The notes beneath the pieces are model-generated. The model did not search any database. It saw only the letters and a list, made by a program, of their open reading frames with translations, and was not told where the DNA came from. From the NCBI RefSeq assembly GCF_016703145.1, contig NZ_JADJCO010000003.1, positions 1,256,001 to 1,320,000 on the forward strand: a DNA stretch of 64,000 nucleotides, written 5' to 3'. A program made the position numbers and the translations under genes. This stretch comes from Ottowia sp. Its GTDB lineage: Bacteria > Pseudomonadota > Gammaproteobacteria > Burkholderiales > Burkholderiaceae_C. The first letter of the stretch is position 1; the number at the start of each line of letters is the position of its first letter. Below, in pieces: positions 60,188 to 64,000 of the stretch.

Positions 60188-60586
60188 ATGCTGGTGGACA
60201 CCAACGTCCTCGTGGACGTGCTGGCGAACGACCCCGAGTGGGCCGACTGGTCGATCGCGCAACTGCGCGCCCAGGCGCAGATCCACCGCCTGCACATCAA
60301 CCCCGTGATCCATGCCGAGCTGTCGCTCACGTTCAGCACCGTCGAGGCGTTGGAAGGCACCCTGGCGGCGCTGCAAATCCCCGTGACAGAAATTCCCCGG
60401 CCCGCGTTGTTCCTGGCGGGCAAGGCGTTCGTGCAATACCGCCGCCGGGGCGGCACCAAAAGCAACGTGCTGGCCGACTTCATCATCGGCGCGCATGCGG
60501 CGGTGGCGGAGTGGCCGGTGCTGACGCGGGATGTGAGAAGGTATGTCGGCTATTTCCCGACCGTCGCGCTCGTGTCGCCTGATTGA
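60188..60586 (+). CDS. vapC: PIN-domain ribonuclease toxin, vapBC copy 1
   Basis: 132 aa. PIN acidic residues: Asp4 ('MLVDTNVLVD'), Glu44 ('HAELS'), Asp near 97 ('NVLADFIIGAHA') and Asp near 115 ('LTRDVRRY'). VapC-type toxins cut tRNA or rRNA; the antitoxin blocks the site. By my alignment it differs from copy 2 at about 18 of 132 positions. It is followed directly by a truncated winged-helix fragment. Confidence 0.9.
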   Translation: MLVDTNVLVDVLANDPEWADWSIAQLRAQAQIHRLHINPVIHAELSLTFSTVEALEGTLAALQIPVTEIPRPALFLAGKAFVQYRRRGGTKSNVLADFIIGAHAAVAEWPVLTRDVRRYVGYFPTVALVSPD

Positions 60587-60732
60587 AGGCCATCGAAGCC
60601 CATGTGCCGCTGGACGATTGGGCGCGCACGGTGTACGAGGGCAGCGGCCACATCCGCTGGCGGTCCATCTTTGCGTTCGCGTCGGTGGGAATGGTCAAGG
60701 GCGGGTATGTGACCAAGGCGCGTGACATCTGG
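60583..60732 (+). pseudogene. Truncated winged-helix fragment, possible restriction-endonuclease N-terminus
   Basis: From TTG 60583 the frame reads MKAIEAHVPLDDWARTVYEG, then 'GHIRWRSIFAFASVGMVKGGYVTKARDIW', which resembles the winged-helix start of Mrr-like restriction system proteins (W-R-S-x-x-x-F-x-x-V-x-x-V-K-A-G-Y). After about residue 50 the similarity ends and the frame enters the antisense of the next gene. It overlaps the end of vapC copy 1. The family call is from memory and uncertain. Confidence 0.4.
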
Positions 60733-60759
60733 ATTCTTCATCGAAGACTGATTCGGAGC

Positions 60760-61533
60760 TCACTTCAGGCTGCGCTGCGCCCGCGCGCAGATGCGCCGCG
60801 TGGCGGGGCCGGGGCTGCCTTGCAGCCACTGGTTGCACAGCCCGCGCACCCAGTCGGGCCGGCTCTTGCCCGCATCGTTGAGCCAGTTGGCCACCGAGTC
60901 CTGCACGTAGGCGCTGGGGTCGGCGCGCAGCGGCGCGAGCAGGGGCAGGGCGGCTTCGGGGCGGCTTTTGAGTTCTGCGATGTGCGCGCACCAGACGCCG
61001 CGCGGGCGCAGGGCCTCGCTGGCGAAGCGGCGCAGGCGCTCGGAGGGCGAATCCGTCCACGTGGCCAGCAGCGCGATGGCCTCGGGCAGTTGCCGCGCGA
61101 GCTGCGGGCGCACGGCCAGCCAGGCCCATTCGCGCACGCCGAAGTGCGCATCGTCGGCCAGCGGGCGGATGGCGGCCAGCCGCGCGGGCAGGTCGAGGCC
61201 GGGCTGCGCGCCGACCATGAAGCAGGCCCAGCCACGCACCGTGTCGGCGGGGTGGGCGCGGCAGGTGCCGATGCCGGGGCTACCCAGTTCCTGCAGCAGC
61301 AATGCACCGATGCGCTCCATGCGTTTGAGGATGCCGAGGCGGCAGGCGTCCTCGGCGGCGCCGTGGATCGGCCGTGGCAGATCGGGGAACACGGTGCGCA
61401 GCAGCCGGCCCTGGTCGAGCGCCAGGCCTTCGGCGAGCGTGGCCGTGGGCAGCACGCCGCGCGAGAGCGCATCCAGCACCTCGGCCGGAATGTCCGCCGC
61501 GCGCGTGGCGCCCTTGTGCTCAGGCGGTGCCAT
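60760..61533 (-). CDS. DNA alkylation repair (AlkD-like HEAT-repeat) protein
   Basis: 257 aa. Helical HEAT-like repeats ('LADDAHFGVREWAWLAVRPQLARQLPEAIALLATWTDSPSERLRRFASEALRPRGVWCAHI') fit AlkC/AlkD-type glycosylase-like proteins: 'VREWAWLAVRP', 'ERLRRFASEALRPRG', 'YVQDSVANWLNDAGKSRPDWV'. They excise or recognise alkylated bases by stacking on the backbone. It overlaps the MarR gene by 14 bp in the same direction. Function by family only. Confidence 0.8.
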   Translation of the reverse strand: MAPPEHKGATRAADIPAEVLDALSRGVLPTATLAEGLALDQGRLLRTVFPDLPRPIHGAAEDACRLGILKRMERIGALLLQELGSPGIGTCRAHPADTVRGWACFMVGAQPGLDLPARLAAIRPLADDAHFGVREWAWLAVRPQLARQLPEAIALLATWTDSPSERLRRFASEALRPRGVWCAHIAELKSRPEAALPLLAPLRADPSAYVQDSVANWLNDAGKSRPDWVRGLCNQWLQGSPGPATRRICARAQRSLK

Positions 61534-62023
61534 GCGCGGCGCCGGTGTTGGTGGCCACCTTGTCGAGCAGGCGCGCCAGTTGCGTGCGTTCGGTGGCGGT
61601 CAGGTTGCCGAACAGGCCCGCGATCCACAGGCCGTGCTGCTCGAACAGCTTGCGCGCGAGCTGCTGGCCCTGGCGCGTGAGCCGGATGCGCAGCGCGCGC
61701 CGGTCGCCAGGCTCGGCGTGGCGCTCGATGAGCGCCTCGCGCTCCAGCCCGTCGAGCAGGCCGGTGACGGTGGCGCGCGTCACGCCCGCCTGCTCGGCCA
61801 GCAGGTTGGGCGCCAGGCCATCGGGCGCGGCGTCCAGCAGGAACAGCATCACGAACCGGCCTTCCGACAGGCCGTGCGGCGCGAGCAGCGTGGCGCAGTC
61901 GCGGTCGATGCGGGCGGCCAGCGACAGGGTCTGGAAGCACAGGCGGATGGCCGGCAGGTCGGGCAGCCCGCGCCGTTCGGCCTCGTTCAGCAGGGCGAGG
62001 TACTTCTGTTCGAGTTCCATCAT
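61520..62023 (-). CDS. MarR-family regulator
   Basis: 167 aa from ATG 62023. MarR winged helix at about 55-125: 'RFVMLFLLDAAPDGLAPNLLAEQAGVTRATVTGLLDGLEREALIERHAEPGDRRALRIRLT' (recognition helix, then the D-R-R wing). It is upstream of the alkylation-repair gene on the same strand and divergent from SMP-30. A dyad at 62025-62049 directly next to its start is a plausible operator. Confidence 0.92.
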   Translation of the reverse strand: MMELEQKYLALLNEAERRGLPDLPAIRLCFQTLSLAARIDRDCATLLAPHGLSEGRFVMLFLLDAAPDGLAPNLLAEQAGVTRATVTGLLDGLEREALIERHAEPGDRRALRIRLTRQGQQLARKLFEQHGLWIAGLFGNLTATERTQLARLLDKVATNTGAAHGTA

Positions 62024-62024
62024 G

Positions 62025-62049
62025 CAGCCGTCATATGGTATGGCGGCTG
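62025..62049. promoter_or_regulatory. Operator candidate between the MarR gene and SMP-30 gene
   Basis: CAGCCG (62025-62030) and CGGCTG (62044-62049) form an inverted repeat around TCATATGGTATGG, itself partly palindromic. It lies 2 bp upstream of the MarR start and 120 bp before SMP-30. Confidence 0.45.
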
Positions 62050-62168
62050 ATTATATGGAGATGATCTCATTGGACTGCTGGCAGCCGGGCCAGCCACTGG
62101 CGTCACCCATGGCGCTCGATAGACTTCGCACCATCCCATCGGCAATTTCACAACCACCAGGAGACACC

Positions 62169-63071
62169 ATGAGCATCGATCCGCGCTTTTCCGTTCTCGT
62201 CGACGGCTACACCTATTTCGAGTGCCCGCGCTGGCACGAGGACCGGCTGTGGCTGTCGGACTTCTACACCGGCCAGGTGATCCGCGTGGCGCTGGACGGG
62301 CAGGTGGAGCGAATGGCCGACGTGCCGCAGCAGCCTTCCGGGCTGGGCTGGCTGCCGGACGGCCGGCTGCTGATCGTCTCGATGCGCGATCGCAAGCTGC
62401 TGCGCCGCGAGCCGAATGGCCAACTGGTGGTGCATGCCGATCTGTCCGGCATGGCCGCCGGGCATCTCAACGACATGGTGGTGGACGCGCAGGGCCGCGC
62501 CTACGTGGGCAACTTCGGCTTCGACCTGATGGGCGGCGGCACACCCGCCACGGCGGTGCTGGCGCGCGTCGATCCCGACGGGTCGGTACACCGCGCGGCC
62601 GATGGCCTGTACTTTCCCAACGGCTCGATGATCACGCCGGACGGCCGCACGCTGATCGTGTGCGAGACCATCGGCAACCGCATCTCGGCCTTCGACATCG
62701 CCGCCGACGGCAGCCTGGGGCCGCGCCGCGACTGGGCCTGCTTCGGCGACCCGCCGCCGCTGACCGACGTCGCCAGCGCGATGGGCGCCCTGAAGGCGCT
62801 GCCCGACGGCGCCACGATGGACGCCGAGGGCGCCGTCTGGTTCTCCGACAGCGGGCGCAACTGCGTGGTGCGCGTGGCGCCGGGCGGCGAGGTGCTGGAC
62901 ACCCTTTCGACAGGTTCGATGGGTACTTTTGCCTGCGCGCTCGGCGGCCCGGACGGCCACACGCTGTTCATCTGTGTGGCGCCGGACTTCCACGAGGAAG
63001 CGCGCAAGGCGGCGCGCGAAGCGGCGGTGTGGACGACGCGCGTGCAGGTGCCGCACGCGGGACGGCCTTGA
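62169..63071 (+). CDS. SMP-30/gluconolactonase-family protein
   Basis: 300 aa from ATG 62169 (MSIDPRFSVLVDGYTYFECP). Six-bladed propeller metal residues are in place: Glu in 'ECPRWHEDRLWLSD', Asn in 'GHLNDMVVDAQGRAYVGN', 'YFPNGSMITPDGRTLIVCE' and Asp in 'GATMDAEGAVWFSD'. Such enzymes hydrolyse sugar-acid lactones with a divalent metal. No signal peptide. Divergent MarR neighbour may regulate it. A second, unrelated lactonase-type propeller is at 1878-2951. Confidence 0.9.
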   Translation: MSIDPRFSVLVDGYTYFECPRWHEDRLWLSDFYTGQVIRVALDGQVERMADVPQQPSGLGWLPDGRLLIVSMRDRKLLRREPNGQLVVHADLSGMAAGHLNDMVVDAQGRAYVGNFGFDLMGGGTPATAVLARVDPDGSVHRAADGLYFPNGSMITPDGRTLIVCETIGNRISAFDIAADGSLGPRRDWACFGDPPPLTDVASAMGALKALPDGATMDAEGAVWFSDSGRNCVVRVAPGGEVLDTLSTGSMGTFACALGGPDGHTLFICVAPDFHEEARKAAREAAVWTTRVQVPHAGRP

Positions 63072-63133
63072 GCGCGGCTTTCAGGTGCGGGCGCGCGCTC
63101 GGATGGACCCGAATTGCCTCCTCCATCAAAGTA

Positions 63134-63154
63134 TTACCTATTTATAATCGGTAA
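63134..63154. promoter_or_regulatory. TTACC-N11-GGTAA operator, vapBC copy 2
   Basis: TTACC at 63134-63138 and GGTAA at 63150-63154, 26 bp before the vapB start. Same palindrome and spacing as copy 1, with an unrelated AT-rich spacer. Confidence 0.75.
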
Positions 63155-63180
63155 AACTTTTCTCTCCGGACGCTGCCACC

Positions 63181-63426
63181 ATGCCCACCACGCTCACCGT
63201 CAAAGGCCAGGTCACCATTCCCAAGCAAATCCGCGACGCGCTGGGTCTCACGCCCGGCAGCGCGGTGGACTTCGCCGTCAACCGCGATGGTGAAGTGGTG
63301 CTGCACAAGGCCGCCGGCCTGCGCGGCAAGACGCACAAAACGCCGCCCGACCGCTTCGACGCCGCGCGCGGCAAGGCCGACGTGCCCTGGCGCACGCAAG
63401 AACTGATGGCCCTGCTGCGGGGTTGA
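63181..63426 (+). CDS. vapB: AbrB/MazE-family antitoxin, vapBC copy 2
   Basis: 81 aa. Same AbrB domain as copy 1 ('TLTVKGQVTIPKQIRDALGL'), with 15 extra residues (THKTPPDRFDAARGK) between two copies of the 10-base repeat GCGCGGCAAG (63321-63330, 63366-63375). Loss of the DNA between such repeats would produce the shorter copy 1 antitoxin in frame. The stop precedes the toxin ATG by 5 bp. Confidence 0.9.
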   Translation: MPTTLTVKGQVTIPKQIRDALGLTPGSAVDFAVNRDGEVVLHKAAGLRGKTHKTPPDRFDAARGKADVPWRTQELMALLRG

Positions 63427-63431
63427 GCCCG

Positions 63432-63833
63432 ATGCTGGTGGATACCAATGTCCTGGTGGACGTGCTGGAAAACGACCCGGAATGGGCCGACTGGTCCATC
63501 GCCCAACTGCGCGCGCAGGCGCAAATCCATCGCCTGGCCATCAACCCCGTGATCTACGCCGAGCTCTCGCTCACCTTCAGCACCGTGGAGGCGCTGGACG
63601 AAACACTCGCGGCGCTGCAAATCCCCGTCATCGAAATGCCCCGACCCGCACTGTTCCTGGCCGGCAAAGCCTTCGTGAAGTACCGCCGCCAGGGTGGCGC
63701 CAAGACCAACGTGCTGGCTGACTTCTTCATCGGCGCCCACGCGGCGGTGGCGGGCTGGCCGGTGCTGACGCGGGATGTGCGGCGGTATGCGGGGTACTTT
63801 CCGACGGTGCAGCTCCTTGCACCCGAAAAATGA
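63432..63833 (+). CDS. vapC: PIN-domain ribonuclease toxin, vapBC copy 2
   Basis: 133 aa from ATG 63432; a TTG at 63423 would add MSP. All PIN acidic residues of copy 1 are retained (Asp4, Glu44, 'VLADFFIGAHA', 'TRDVRRY'). The methyltransferase gene starts 13 bp after its stop, so the toxin-antitoxin pair and the methylase are probably cotranscribed. Confidence 0.9.
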   Translation: MLVDTNVLVDVLENDPEWADWSIAQLRAQAQIHRLAINPVIYAELSLTFSTVEALDETLAALQIPVIEMPRPALFLAGKAFVKYRRQGGAKTNVLADFFIGAHAAVAGWPVLTRDVRRYAGYFPTVQLLAPEK

Positions 63834-63846
63834 GAAACGAAAACAG

Positions 63847-64000
63847 ATGCCAACGTTGAACTGGATCGGCAAGGACGCCGTTGTCAAACACCACAAGGAA
63901 GTGCCTTTCCGCCTGCTCGAACCCGTGCCCGAACTGAGCTGCGGAAATTTGCGGGGGGGGGGGTAAACCCTGATAAGCAGGATGAGGGCAACCTCATCGT
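63847..64000 (+). CDS. Type III-like DNA methyltransferase (Mod), 5' end, phase-variable candidate
   Basis: Starts MPTLNWIGKDAVVKHHKEVP and reads to 'PELSCGNLRGGG', where it hits TAA (63964-63966) after an 11-G run (63953-63963). With 9 or 12 G it continues VNPDKQDEGNLIV to the window end. The start and the E-L-S-C-G … G-N-L-I-V(Q-G-D-N-L) pattern match adenine-specific site methylases of type III systems, in which the next residues lead to the catalytic D-P-P-Y. The first conserved motif is beyond the window. As sequenced the gene is OFF after 39 residues. Confidence 0.7.
63953..63963 (+). repeat. Homopolymeric G tract in the methylase gene
   Basis: Eleven consecutive G, by far the longest homopolymer I saw in the window. 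It lies in the 5' coding part of the methylase, 35 codons from its ATG. The position suits slipped-strand ON/OFF switching. Confidence 0.85.

Noticed and set aside
63775..63966. Treating the 63-codon frame from 63775 as a complete small gene
   Set aside because: Its first 24 codons overlap vapC, and from the internal ATG the sequence clearly starts a DNA methylase. The apparent end is the poly-G frame stop.

Overview
The window is GC-rich DNA, densely coding on both strands, from a betaproteobacterium most likely of the Comamonadaceae (Burkholderiales). Pointers to this are the tripartite tricarboxylate (TctCBA/Bug) transporters, the aa3 oxidase operon carrying a 37-aa small assembly protein, CtaG and a DUF2970 protein, the cyo quinol oxidase operon preceded by an MFS gene, and about fifteen copies of a short dispersed element with a recognisable core (TAGCT ... 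GCGCAATA ... GCGGGCTGGAGGCC). No rRNA, tRNA, CRISPR array or prophage was seen. The species call is inference.

Layout. 0-3 kb: an aconitase C-terminus followed by a tightly overlapping set (GntR/FCD regulator, a solute-binding-domain protein without signal peptide, a lactonase propeller). 3-8.4 kb: DUF2239-MATE pair behind a palindromic operator, and a tctCBA operon on the minus strand. 8.4-15.7 kb: hslR, the outer-membrane translocation module tamA-tamB, a hemerythrin protein. 15.7-24.8 kb: MoxR ATPase / GNAT / VWA cluster, a di-haem cytochrome c, a CoA transferase and housekeeping genes (DUF1841, UPF0126/TRIC, MaoC, trmL, comF, a BioC-like methyltransferase). 25-34.8 kb: a complete cytochrome c oxidase operon (ctaC fused to an OmpA domain, ctaD, small assembly protein, ctaG, DUF2970, ctaE, SURF1, an SCO-like gene, cox15, ctaB, sco). 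34.9-38.1 kb: an orphan Bug protein, rpoH with a perfect CIRCE operator, and gene remnants.

38.3-45.5 kb is a decaying iron-related operon behind a Fur-box-like site: imelysin / di-haem oxidoreductase / second imelysin / DUF1513. An IS701-family element (4-bp CTAA duplication) splits the first imelysin gene within its signal peptide and a degraded IS4-family element splits it again further down. The di-haem gene is frameshifted and joined by a deletion to the truncated second imelysin gene. 45.5-57 kb: cold-shock gene, clpS-clpA, the cyoABCD-SURF1 operon (cyoB frameshifted in a G run), an MFS transporter and sbcB. 57-63 kb: serB, TetR/quinone reductase, an L,D-transpeptidase-like protein, MarR/DNA-alkylation-repair/SMP-30.

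The end of the window is the most interesting. Two nearly identical vapBC-type toxin-antitoxin pairs lie 3.2 kb apart, each preceded by the same TTACC-N11-GGTAA palindrome. Copy 1 is followed by a truncated winged-helix fragment that resembles restriction-endonuclease N-termini. Copy 2 is followed by the start of a type III-like DNA methyltransferase whose 5' end carries an 11-G tract. With 11 G the frame stops at once. With 9 or 12 G it would continue into conserved methylase sequence, as expected for a phase-variable (ON/OFF) methyltransferase. A caveat applies to this and to several other calls: many of the frameshifts seen sit in C/G homopolymers and could be sequencing errors.
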